A DNA stretch of 64,000 nucleotides. Origin: an uncultured Flammeovirgaceae bacterium (GTDB taxonomy: Bacteria > Bacteroidota > Bacteroidia > Cytophagales > Cyclobacteriaceae). The stretch spans positions 1-64,000 of the forward strand of contig CALBPF010000263.1 in NCBI GenBank assembly GCA_937899105.1. The letters are read 5' to 3'. The translations under genes and the position numbers were made by a program. Below the pieces are notes generated by a model. That model saw only the letters and a list, made by a program, of their open reading frames with translations. It was not told the DNA's origin and ran no database searches. Positions 51,845 to 61,163 of the stretch are shown here, piece after piece. Positions within the stretch are counted from its first letter, which is position 1. Each line of letters opens with the position of its first letter.

Positions 51845-52948
51845 ATGGCATTTAGTTTTTTTAAAAAAAATAAAGAGGAAAAAAAGGATACATCTTCTTC
51901 GCTACATTATTATGCTCTGGAGGTATCAGAAATTGTTAATGAAACAAAGGATGCAATTTCAATAAGCTTCAAGCAACCTGATACTAAGATAGATTATAAA
52001 TCAGGTCAGTTTTTAACACTTATTGTACCTGTAAAAGGAAAAGAGGTGCGCAGAGCCTATTCACTTTGTTCTTCTCCATTTACAGACTCAGATTTGACCG
52101 TTGCGGTCAAAAGAGTGGACAATGGCTTAATGTCAAATTGGCTGCCAGACAATCTCAAAGTTGGAGATGCCATAAGAATTATGGAACCCATGGGTGTATT
52201 TACTACTGAATACAACGCATCAAACAAGCGGCACCTAATCCTTTTTGCAGGGGGCAGTGGTATTACCCCTATGATGTCCATTATAAAGTCGACGCTTAGT
52301 CAGGAACCAAACAGTATCATTTCCCTGATTTATGCTAATCGTAATATTGAGAGTATCATCTTCAAAGATCAACTGGATCAGCTGGCCACGGACTATGAGG
52401 GGCGTTTACATTTGATTCATATCCTTGATGATGCCCCAATGAACTGGCAGGGGCATTCCGGACTTCTAAATCACGATATGTTAGTGCAGATTTTGGAGCG
52501 TGTACCGAGTTGGGAAGACACTACCTATCTTATGTGCGGCCCTGAGGGTATGATGAAAAATGTGGAAAATCTGTTATCAGAGCAGAATATAGATAAGAGT
52601 AAAATCTTTAAAGAAAGCTTTGTAGCAGGTACAATTGATAAAACTGATGACGATGGGTCGAGCGCTGCAGAGGGAGCCAAAGAAGTGACTGTTGTTTATG
52701 ACGGAGAAGAACACAAGTTTGCTGTTGAGCCTGATACTACCATTTTGGAAACAGCCCTGGATATGGGCATAGACCTACCTTATTCATGTCAAAGCGGTTT
52801 ATGTACAGCGTGCAGGGGGAAATGTCTTTCTGGTAAGGTGAAACTGGATGAGGAAGAGGGGCTTTCAGAAGCTGAATTAGAAGAAGGTTATGTCCTCACC
52901 TGTGTTGGACACCCTATTACCGATGATGTAGTAATAGAAATTGGGTAA
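51845..52948 (+). CDS. Ferredoxin-NADP reductase with C-terminal 2Fe-2S ferredoxin domain (PaaE-like)
   Basis: RRAYSLCSSP, LFAGGSGITPMMSII, C-terminal YSCQSGLCTACRGKCLSGKV...VLTCVGHP. Confidence 0.9.
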   Translation: MAFSFFKKNKEEKKDTSSSLHYYALEVSEIVNETKDAISISFKQPDTKIDYKSGQFLTLIVPVKGKEVRRAYSLCSSPFTDSDLTVAVKRVDNGLMSNWLPDNLKVGDAIRIMEPMGVFTTEYNASNKRHLILFAGGSGITPMMSIIKSTLSQEPNSIISLIYANRNIESIIFKDQLDQLATDYEGRLHLIHILDDAPMNWQGHSGLLNHDMLVQILERVPSWEDTTYLMCGPEGMMKNVENLLSEQNIDKSKIFKESFVAGTIDKTDDDGSSAAEGAKEVTVVYDGEEHKFAVEPDTTILETALDMGIDLPYSCQSGLCTACRGKCLSGKVKLDEEEGLSEAELEEGYVLTCVGHPITDDVVIEIG

Positions 52949-52965
52949 TCAAAAATATTAGTTGC

Positions 52966-54690
52966 ATGGATTTACATACAGATGTGCTTGAGCGTCCAAA
53001 ACGCTCGTATATTCCTGAGTCGTTCACAATTACAGACTGGGATTCTCTTAAACCTTATTTTGATGACTTACTGAACCGGGAAATACACTCCCTTGAGAGT
53101 TTAAAGAAATGGTTTACTGACAATAGCGAGCTGGGAGCTATCATTTCGGAGGACGCAGGATGGCGATATATCAATATGACCAGGTATACTGAAAACAAAG
53201 AATATGCTGATGCTTATCAGTATTTTGTTCAGGAAATACAGCCGCCTATGGCGCCTTATTCTGATAAACTTAATCGTAAAATTAACGATAACCCCTTTCT
53301 TAAGAAGCTCGAAAATGAAGTAGGCTTTGATATAATGATTCGTGAAATGCGAAAAGATATCGACATATTCAGGGAAGAGAATATTCCGCTGTCTACAGAG
53401 GTGCAGACCGAAACACAAAAGTATGGTCAAATCAGCGGAGCCATGTCTGTAACCATTGATAAAAAGGAAATGACATTGCAGCAAGCTGGTGTTTTACTTC
53501 AATCTGTCGACAGAGGTAAACGTGAACTCGTATATCATACTATTGCAAAACGCAGGCTAGAAGATAAACAAAAGCTGGATGACCTGTTTGATAAACTGAT
53601 TGACTTAAGAACTCAAATTGCAAGAAATGCAGATTTTGAGAACTACAGGGATTACATGTTCAAATCGATGGGTCGCTTTGATTATACTCCTGAAGATTGC
53701 TTTACTTTTCATGAGTCGGTTAAAGCGGAAGTGGCCCCGCTGCTTGAAGGTCTGGCAGAAGATAGGAAATTAAAACTCCAAATTAAAAACCTGAGACCCT
53801 GGGATAAGGCGGTTGATCCGGAAAATAAGGCGCCATTGAAACCTTTCGATGGAGGGGAAGACCTTACCGATAAAACAATAGAGTGTTTTAAAAGGCTTGA
53901 TCCTTTTTTAGGACAATGTCTTAGTATTATGAAAGAAATGGGACACTTAGACCTGGAGTCCAGAAAAGGTAAAGCTCCCGGAGGTTACAATTACCCACTT
54001 TCAGAAATTGGAGTTCCGTTTATATTTATGAATGCAACTTCTACGCTACGAGATATGGTCACTCTACTTCACGAAGGTGGGCACGCTATTCATTCCTTTC
54101 TGACGCGAGATTTAGAGCTAACAGATTTCAAGCACACCCCTTCAGAAGTAGCTGAATTGGCATCCATGAGTATGGAACTGATTTCGATGGATCACTGGAA
54201 TATTTTTTTTACTGACCCTGATGATCTAAAGCGCGCTAAAAAAGAGCATCTTGAGCAGATAATTGAGACATTGCCATGGGTAGCTACCATCGATAAATTT
54301 CAACACTGGATTTACGAACATCCGCAGCACTCACAAAACGATAGAGTAGCGGAGTGGCGGAAGATATTCGATGAATTTTCAGATTCTTTAACAGATTGGA
54401 GTGATTTAGAGGAAAATAAAAACTATCTCTGGCAGAAACAGCTGCATCTTTATGAGGTGCCGTTTTATTATATCGAATATGGTATGGCTCAATTGGGCGC
54501 CATAGCAGTTTGGAAGAACTATAAGAAAGATCCCGATGCGGGACTTAAGGGGTACGTAGATGCATTGAAACTCGGTTACACTAGGAATATTCCTGAAGTT
54601 TATAAGGCGGCAAATATTGAATTTAACTTCAGTAAAGATTACATAAAAGAACTTATTTCGTTTGTAAGAAAAGAGTTAGGAAACCTTTAA
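52966..54690 (+). CDS. M3 family oligoendopeptidase
   Basis: HEGGHAIHSFLTRDLELTDFKHTPSEVAELASMSMELIS (HExxH variant HEGGH) and overall M3 features. Confidence 0.93.
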   Translation: MDLHTDVLERPKRSYIPESFTITDWDSLKPYFDDLLNREIHSLESLKKWFTDNSELGAIISEDAGWRYINMTRYTENKEYADAYQYFVQEIQPPMAPYSDKLNRKINDNPFLKKLENEVGFDIMIREMRKDIDIFREENIPLSTEVQTETQKYGQISGAMSVTIDKKEMTLQQAGVLLQSVDRGKRELVYHTIAKRRLEDKQKLDDLFDKLIDLRTQIARNADFENYRDYMFKSMGRFDYTPEDCFTFHESVKAEVAPLLEGLAEDRKLKLQIKNLRPWDKAVDPENKAPLKPFDGGEDLTDKTIECFKRLDPFLGQCLSIMKEMGHLDLESRKGKAPGGYNYPLSEIGVPFIFMNATSTLRDMVTLLHEGGHAIHSFLTRDLELTDFKHTPSEVAELASMSMELISMDHWNIFFTDPDDLKRAKKEHLEQIIETLPWVATIDKFQHWIYEHPQHSQNDRVAEWRKIFDEFSDSLTDWSDLEENKNYLWQKQLHLYEVPFYYIEYGMAQLGAIAVWKNYKKDPDAGLKGYVDALKLGYTRNIPEVYKAANIEFNFSKDYIKELISFVRKELGNL

Positions 54691-55205
54691 TTGTTACGAA
54701 CTTTATCTAAAAGTTGGTTCAGCTTTTTGGCCTCTTCTTGGTTTAGTTGACCGAGTGATTGATCTATTGTATCCATTTGGGCATCCATAGCTTCCAATAG
54801 CTCTAGGCCTTCATTAGATATTTGAACATCGACAAGTCTTCGATCACTTAAGCGTACTTTTTTTTCTGCCCAAGCTTTTAAAGTGATTCTGTCCACTATT
54901 CGTGATACATCAGAGTTTTTATCCAACATGCGCGACTTAATATCAGATGTGGACATGCTGTTCGGATAGGAGCCTCTTAGTATCCGAAGCACATTATATT
55001 GTTGAGGCGTAATACCAAATGGCTTAAAAAAATCTTTATGTCGATTTACTAACCAACTTGAGGTAAACATTAAATTGAGGCTTGCTTTTTGAAATTCGCT
55101 TTTAAACTTTTTTTGACTTATTTCCTTCTCTAGCTCCATACCTTTCACGTTTGCTTCTTGAGCTAGAAACAGCACATACACATATAATGTTTGAACATTA
55201 AACAA
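54687..55205 (-). CDS. MarR family transcriptional regulator
   Basis: ITPQQYNVLRILRGSYPNSMSTSDIKSRMLDKNSDVSRIVDRI..VRLSDRRLVDVQISNEGLELLE winged helix. Confidence 0.9.
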   Translation of the reverse strand: MFNVQTLYVYVLFLAQEANVKGMELEKEISQKKFKSEFQKASLNLMFTSSWLVNRHKDFFKPFGITPQQYNVLRILRGSYPNSMSTSDIKSRMLDKNSDVSRIVDRITLKAWAEKKVRLSDRRLVDVQISNEGLELLEAMDAQMDTIDQSLGQLNQEEAKKLNQLLDKVRNN

Positions 55206-55217
55206 AAAGAAATATAA

Positions 55218-55240
55218 AAAAACGGGACAAGCCCGTTTTT
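55218..55240 (-). terminator. Rho-independent (bidirectional) terminator
   Basis: Perfect 9-bp inverted repeat aaaaacggg-acaag-cccgttttt just downstream of the RRM gene stop (minus strand). Confidence 0.85.
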
Positions 55241-55262
55241 GAATATCTATAATTCGGATGAA

Positions 55263-55514
55263 TTATCTTTCTTCTCTTGGATTCGCTTTTTTCACCACGA
55301 TTGTGCGACCATCGAATTCGGAATCATTCAGATCGTTGATGGCGGATATAGCGGCTTCATCATCCGGCATCTCCACAAATCCAAATCCTTTGGATCGTTG
55401 AGTGGCTCGATCGAAAATGACCTTAGCCGAAGAAACCTCGCCGTATTCTTCAAATTTTCTTTGAAGCTCTTCGTCAGTCGTTCTGTAATTAAGTTTTGCT
55501 ACAAAAATGTTCAT
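55263..55514 (-). CDS. RRM-type RNA-binding protein
   Basis: MNIFVAKLNYRTTDEELQRKFEEYGEVSSAKVIFDRATQRSKGFGFVEM: RNP1/RNP2 motifs. Confidence 0.95.
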   Translation of the reverse strand: MNIFVAKLNYRTTDEELQRKFEEYGEVSSAKVIFDRATQRSKGFGFVEMPDDEAAISAINDLNDSEFDGRTIVVKKANPREER

Positions 55515-55659
55515 TGTTAAAAAGAATAAATAAAATAATTAGATCCTATTGAGTATTGATGTAGCGGTATTATTTAGAATAACTGCTGCTCCAATGGCCC
55601 ATTTATGTATAGTAAAGATAGATTAACAATATGATTTATACTAACAGGCGCCTGTTTTG

Positions 55660-55941
55660 TCAAGATAATACATCTCTGAGTTCCGGCCGTTTATCGAAAA
55701 CACTCTTGGCAAAGGGGCATAGAGGAAGAACTTTGAACTTATTTTCCCGAGCGAAGTCAACCGCATCAAGCACCATTTTAAGACTTACACCCTTGCCCAC
55801 AAAGGCTTCATCAACCTCAGTATGATCAATAATGAAACGAGTATCGCCGGCAAAAACATAAGTCATTTCACCTGCCTGTATATTGTCTTGAACTGCTTGA
55901 AAGCTGCCTTTTTGACCATTTATCTTGTGCCGTATTTCCAT
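55660..55941 (-). CDS. GNAT-type N-acetyltransferase (short, YjdJ-like)
   Basis: MTYVFAGDTRFIIDHTEVDEAFVGKGVSLKMVLDAVDFARENKFKVLPLCPFAKSVF. Confidence 0.85.
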   Translation of the reverse strand: MEIRHKINGQKGSFQAVQDNIQAGEMTYVFAGDTRFIIDHTEVDEAFVGKGVSLKMVLDAVDFARENKFKVLPLCPFAKSVFDKRPELRDVLS

Positions 55942-56054
55942 GATTTTTCTCCAATTTCACCAGTTATCCTTGTAATGATGTCGTTAAAACAAAAACAGAT
56001 AGATTAGGTTTCATAGGTATTTAATATTACCCTCAGACCTAAACGAATTAATTT

Positions 56055-57410
56055 ATGAAGCTTGTTTTAAGCATTGCCTTATTTTTTTGGATCACGATTG
56101 TTAAAGCCCAATCTGTGCCACCCGCAGAGGATCTGAGACATTATGATATCATTAATGCGGTTTCGGCAAACCGATTAGAAACTGATATTACAAAGCTGGC
56201 TAATTTCGGTACTCGCCATACGCTATCGGATACTCTTTCTAATGCGCGAGGCATTGGCGCGGCAAGACGGTGGATTAAAGCCGAATTCGAAAAGATTTCA
56301 AAAGATTGTAATAATTGCCTGGAAGTATCGTATCTCAGGAACCTTGTAAAGGGTAGCACCAAAACACGAATACCAAAGGATACGGAAATAGTCAGTGTGA
56401 TGGCTGTTCAGAGAGGTACGGTCTATCCCAATAGCTACATAATCATGTCCGGTGATATCGATAGTAGGGTTTCTGACCCCTTAAACGGGACAAGTGATAG
56501 CCCGGGAGCAAATGACAATGCTACAGGAATGGCAGGAGCTATGGAAGCTGCAAGGGCGCTATCTAAATATACCTTTCCCACGAGTATTATCTATGTTGGT
56601 CTTTCTGGAGAGGAGCAGGGTCTTTTTGGAGGAAGATATATGGCAAAGGTAGCTAAAGAACAGGAATGGAATGTAATAGGTGTGCTAAACAATGATATGA
56701 TTGGAAATATTGAGGGGGTAGATGGAGTAATTGACAATCGTTCATTTCGAATTTTTTCCGAACCTACACCTGTTACGGAAGAAGAGCGAGCAAGAAGGAT
56801 GAGGCGTTTTTATGGTGGCGAGGTAGACGGTGTTTCAAGGCAACTTGCAAGGTATGTTCATAAACAAACTACTACCTACATGCCTGAGATGAACCCTACC
56901 TTGATTTACAGATTAGACCGATTTGGCCGAGGGGGACATCATAGGCCCTTTAATGATGAAGGTTTTGCGGGTATACGGATTATGGAAACACATGAAAACT
57001 ACACAAGACAGCACCAGGATTTGAGAACGGAAAACGGGATTGCATATGGAGACGTATTATCAGGGGTCAACTTTGAGTATGCTAAGAAACTCACCGCTGT
57101 AAACGCTATTTCATTAGCGGGAATTGCATGGGCGCCATTACCCCCTCAAAATGTGTTGATTGGAGGCGCTGTTCAACCCTCTACTACACTTAAATGGGAT
57201 AAATCAGATGATCCTAACCTCGCAGGTTATCGAATCTACTGGAGAGAGACTACTTCTCCTCAATGGAACTACTCCCGTTATGTTGGTAGTGTAAATGAGT
57301 TCACCTTAGAAGGAATTGTAATCGATAATTACCTTTTTGGAGTAGCTTCCGTTGGTAAAGACGGGAACGAAAGTGTTGTAGTTTTTCCCGGAGGTTTAAT
57401 TAGGAGGTAG
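56055..57410 (+). CDS. M28 family metallopeptidase with C-terminal FN3-like domain
   Basis: GANDNATGMAGAMEAARAL, GLSGEEQGLFGGRYMA, NNDMIGNIEG; C-terminal SDDPNLAGYRIYWRETTSPQWNY. Confidence 0.9.
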   Translation: MKLVLSIALFFWITIVKAQSVPPAEDLRHYDIINAVSANRLETDITKLANFGTRHTLSDTLSNARGIGAARRWIKAEFEKISKDCNNCLEVSYLRNLVKGSTKTRIPKDTEIVSVMAVQRGTVYPNSYIIMSGDIDSRVSDPLNGTSDSPGANDNATGMAGAMEAARALSKYTFPTSIIYVGLSGEEQGLFGGRYMAKVAKEQEWNVIGVLNNDMIGNIEGVDGVIDNRSFRIFSEPTPVTEEERARRMRRFYGGEVDGVSRQLARYVHKQTTTYMPEMNPTLIYRLDRFGRGGHHRPFNDEGFAGIRIMETHENYTRQHQDLRTENGIAYGDVLSGVNFEYAKKLTAVNAISLAGIAWAPLPPQNVLIGGAVQPSTTLKWDKSDDPNLAGYRIYWRETTSPQWNYSRYVGSVNEFTLEGIVIDNYLFGVASVGKDGNESVVVFPGGLIRR

Positions 57411-57412
57411 GT

Positions 57413-58129
57413 CTAAAGCCTTAAATAAAAATGCTTCGTCAGGAACTTATAACTATCTGTCCATTCACCGTTATCAAGGTAATGTATAAGTTCAGAGTTA
57501 GTAACTCTGGTAGGTTTACTTTTTGAATATTGTAAAAGCGCTCTTTCAATAGGTTTTCCTTTTTTTGGGCGGAAGGCTAACCTACGCTTAATGTAAAAGC
57601 CTTGATCAACCGCCGTCTTTTGAAATCGATTTTCAGAGGAATGGGGAATAATGACCGCTAGCGAACCTTCTTCTTTGAGCAATGAATAGCTTTTTTCAAC
57701 TAAGCCCATGTAGGACAAGGAAGAGGTGTGTCTTGCCCTTGACCTATCTGCATTGGGAGGAATGCTACCGGCATCAAAGAATGGCGGGTTAGAAACCAGC
57801 AAGTCGAAATAATTCCTTTCTTCAAGCGCTGTCATTCCCAGACATTTAGCGTGAAGTCGCTCGCTCCATGGGCTGTTGGAAAAATTTGTTCCTGCTTCTA
57901 CAATAGATTTATCGTGAATATCAATTCCTGTAACATTTAATTTAGAAAACCTTTGAGCAAGCATTAGAGCGATTATCCCTGAACCCGTACCAATGTCAAG
58001 AGCTACGCGAGAATCCTCCGCTTCCGTCCAGGCGCCAAGGAGCACCGCATCCGTTCCTACTTTCATGCTGCTTTGAGCATGAAGGACTTCAAATTCTTTA
58101 AAGCGGAATTTAGCTTTTGGGTTATTCAT
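57413..58129 (-). CDS. tRNA1(Val) (adenine(37)-N6)-methyltransferase (TrmN6/YfiC family)
   Basis: MKVGTDAVLLGAW, LDIGTGSGIIALMLAQR, FDLLVSNPPFFDAGS. Confidence 0.9.
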   Translation of the reverse strand: MNNPKAKFRFKEFEVLHAQSSMKVGTDAVLLGAWTEAEDSRVALDIGTGSGIIALMLAQRFSKLNVTGIDIHDKSIVEAGTNFSNSPWSERLHAKCLGMTALEERNYFDLLVSNPPFFDAGSIPPNADRSRARHTSSLSYMGLVEKSYSLLKEEGSLAVIIPHSSENRFQKTAVDQGFYIKRRLAFRPKKGKPIERALLQYSKSKPTRVTNSELIHYLDNGEWTDSYKFLTKHFYLRL

Positions 58130-58197
58130 GAGCTGTAAAAGGTCGTGCCAAATTAGAAGAATATCTCTATTTTAGATCATACTCAATCACCGGTTTT

Positions 58198-59874
58198 ATG
58201 TCAAGCTATAATTCGGATTTGGAAATTGCCCAATCGGCAAAGCCAGATCATATCCGCGAGATTGCAAGAAATCTTAAGATAGATGAGGATAAATTAGAGA
58301 TGTATGGAGGCGTCAAGGCCAAACTACCTTTAAACCTGATAGACGATATACAAGTTGAAAAAAGTAATCTTATTTTGGTTACGGCTATGACCCCAACCCC
58401 GGCCGGTGAGGGTAAAACTACTACCTCAATTGGTTTGACTGAAGGACTAAACAAGATTGGTAAAAAAGCCATCGTAGTACTGCGCGAGCCGTCTTTGGGT
58501 CCGGTATTTGGAATAAAGGGAGGAGCTGCTGGCGGTGGTTATTCTCAGGTAATACCGATGGAAGATATTAACCTTCATTTTACTGGTGACTTTGCAGCCA
58601 TTGAAAAAGCCAATAACCTACTGGCCGCACTTATTGATAATAATCTTCAGAACAAAAACGGACTTAACATTGATCCACGAACAGTAGAATGGAAGCGCGT
58701 GATGGACATGAATGATCGGGCATTACGTAATATTGTTTCCGGTATGGGGGGTAAGCCTGGTGGTATGATGCGTGAAACAGGGTTTAATATTACAGCGGCC
58801 TCAGAGATCATGGCTATTCTCTGTCTGGCAAAAGATATTGATGATCTGAAAGAGAAAATAGGGAATATTTATATTGGTGATACTTTCCATGGGGAGGCAG
58901 TATTTGCTAAAGATCTGAAGGCAGAAGGAGCGATGGTGACGTTGCTGAAAGATGCCATAAAGCCGAATTTAGTACAAACACTTGAAGGTAATCCTGCTAT
59001 TATACATGGTGGGCCATTTGCAAATATCGCTCAGGGTACGAATTCAGTGATAGCTACAAAAATGGGTATGTCACTAGCCAATTATACGGTAACAGAAGCG
59101 GGCTTTGGTGCAGATCTGGGAGCCGAAAAGTTTTTGAATATTAAATGCGGCTATTCAGGATTGAGCCCCAAAGCTATAGTGTTGGTTGCCACAATTCGGG
59201 CGTTAAAATATCATGGAGGTCTGATGTTGTCGGACCTTTATAAGCCAAATACAGTGGCGCTTGTCAAAGGAATGGCCAATCTGGAAAAGCATATTGAAAA
59301 TGCTAAAACGTATGGTCTACCTACAGTGGTGTCTGTTAATAAGTTTGCAACAGATGCCGATCAAGAGGTAAAGCTGGTACTGGATCGTTGTAGTGAACTA
59401 GGTGTGAAAGCGGCGTTGTGCGAAGGCTGGGAAAAAGGAGGTGAGGGAACTATTCAGCTGGCCGAAAGGGTAGTTGAGGCAGTAGGTCAATTTAAAACCT
59501 CCTATAAACCGGTCTATGATTGGAATTGGTCCGTGAAGGAGAAGATTGAGGCAGTGGCGCGTAAAATATACGGAGCAAAAAGTGTAGAATTTTTACCTAA
59601 GGCCAAACAGAACCTCAAGAAGCTGGAGCGTATTGGCCTAAGTGATAAGCCCATCTGCATTGCAAAAACACAGAACTCACTTAGTGACGATCCTAAGTGG
59701 TTAGGTCGACCACAAAATTTTACACTGACCGTGCGTGAAATAGAGGTCGCTGCAGGCGCCGGTTTTTCGATACCCATTACCGGCAACATGCTACGCATGC
59801 CTGGTTTACCAGCTGTACCTGCCGCAGAGGGCATGGATATAGACAATGACGGTCGTATAACTGGATTGTCTTAA
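58198..59874 (+). CDS. fhs: Formate--tetrahydrofolate ligase
   Basis: TAMTPTPAGEGKTTTSIGL, REPSLGPVFGIKGGAAGGGYSQVIPMEDINLHFTGDFAAI, PITGNMLRMPGLP. Confidence 0.96.
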   Translation: MSSYNSDLEIAQSAKPDHIREIARNLKIDEDKLEMYGGVKAKLPLNLIDDIQVEKSNLILVTAMTPTPAGEGKTTTSIGLTEGLNKIGKKAIVVLREPSLGPVFGIKGGAAGGGYSQVIPMEDINLHFTGDFAAIEKANNLLAALIDNNLQNKNGLNIDPRTVEWKRVMDMNDRALRNIVSGMGGKPGGMMRETGFNITAASEIMAILCLAKDIDDLKEKIGNIYIGDTFHGEAVFAKDLKAEGAMVTLLKDAIKPNLVQTLEGNPAIIHGGPFANIAQGTNSVIATKMGMSLANYTVTEAGFGADLGAEKFLNIKCGYSGLSPKAIVLVATIRALKYHGGLMLSDLYKPNTVALVKGMANLEKHIENAKTYGLPTVVSVNKFATDADQEVKLVLDRCSELGVKAALCEGWEKGGEGTIQLAERVVEAVGQFKTSYKPVYDWNWSVKEKIEAVARKIYGAKSVEFLPKAKQNLKKLERIGLSDKPICIAKTQNSLSDDPKWLGRPQNFTLTVREIEVAAGAGFSIPITGNMLRMPGLPAVPAAEGMDIDNDGRITGLS

Positions 59875-59883
59875 CTTAACCGT

Positions 59884-60723
59884 ATGCTTGAACAAGTAAA
59901 ATCTGTATCAATTGACAAGATAACCCAAACAGATGCTAACTGCAATGTGTCGGATTTACTTGCTGTTGAAGAACCACTTGAGATCCGTATTGGATATGGG
60001 CCTGAGTCTCATCGCGAGCAGAAGAGCCTATCGGTTACCATGCGTACTCCGGGTTATGACCATGAATTAGCTTTAGGCTTTCTTTATACTGAGGGAGTTA
60101 TTACATCTTTTGATAATGTGGAAGGGATAAGGCACTGCCAGGACCTCGGTAAAGAGGAAACTGGTAATGTTGTTCGTGTAGAATTGAGACCCGAGGTCCT
60201 ATTGGATTTTAATAAACTTCAACGCCACTTTTATACCACCTCCAGCTGTGGAGTTTGTGGCAAAAGCTCTCTTGAGTCAATTTCAAAGGTTTGTGAACCC
60301 ATTCAGTCTGAATTGGAGACACCTCCAAAAATAATCTGTCAAGCTCTTGAGTTGCTAAATATTTCTCAGACCACTTTCAAACATACAGGAGGAATTCACG
60401 CTACAGGACTTTTTAATGCAAAAGGAGATCTAATCATACTTCGCGAAGACGTTGGTCGACATAATGCATTGGATAAGGTTCTGGGAGCAGCCATTATGAA
60501 AGGTATGATTCCTCTTAAGGATTACTTTATTTTAGTCAGTGGAAGAGCGAGTTTCGAATTGGTTCAAAAAGCCGTTATGGCTGGGGTTCCTTTATTAGCT
60601 GCGGTAGGCGCTCCTTCCAGTTTGGCTGCTCAGTTGGCGTCAGAACTAGGTTTAACCTTAATAGGTTTTCTCAAAGAAGATAGGTTTAACATTTACTCCA
60701 GGCCGGAGAGGGTAATATTATGA
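59884..60723 (+). CDS. fdhD: Formate dehydrogenase accessory sulfurtransferase FdhD
   Basis: TMRTPGYDHELALGFLYTEGVI, TTSSCGVCGKSS, GGIHATGLF, EDVGRHNALDKVLG. Confidence 0.95.
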   Translation: MLEQVKSVSIDKITQTDANCNVSDLLAVEEPLEIRIGYGPESHREQKSLSVTMRTPGYDHELALGFLYTEGVITSFDNVEGIRHCQDLGKEETGNVVRVELRPEVLLDFNKLQRHFYTTSSCGVCGKSSLESISKVCEPIQSELETPPKIICQALELLNISQTTFKHTGGIHATGLFNAKGDLIILREDVGRHNALDKVLGAAIMKGMIPLKDYFILVSGRASFELVQKAVMAGVPLLAAVGAPSSLAAQLASELGLTLIGFLKEDRFNIYSRPERVIL

Positions 60724-61076
60724 AAATTAGGATTAAAGGAAATTCAATACGGCTAAGGCTGTCTCAATCAGAAGTAAACAAAATTAAATCAGAATCTTCG
60801 ATTTCAGATGTTATACAGTTTCCGGAAAGAAAGCTTATCTATACCTTATCTAAATCAGATATTGATAGCGTTTGCGCAGAATTTAATGAGACGCAGATTT
60901 TGGTGAAAGCTCCTGTTGTATTGATTAATACCTGGGTAGGTTCAGGTCAGGTCGGTTTTGAGGCTAATCAGGACTTGAAAGAAGGTGAGTCTCTTTATAT
61001 TCTTGTAGAAAAAGACTTTAAATGCTCCATAGATCGCAATGAGGATGAAAGTGATCTGTTTGACCCGCCAATTTGA
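60720..61076 (+). CDS. Small uncharacterised protein (DUF7009-like), coupled to fdhD
   Basis: 118 aa, ATGA overlap with fdhD; MKIRIKGNSIRLRLSQSEVNKI..., acidic C-terminus. Confidence 0.6.
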   Translation: MKIRIKGNSIRLRLSQSEVNKIKSESSISDVIQFPERKLIYTLSKSDIDSVCAEFNETQILVKAPVVLINTWVGSGQVGFEANQDLKEGESLYILVEKDFKCSIDRNEDESDLFDPPI

Positions 61077-61163
61077 TACGCAAATACCGCTCATGTATTC
61101 CTTCTTTATCGAGTTGAGTTACTAAATTAACTTGAGTGATTATTTTTACCTAAACAAGAATCA

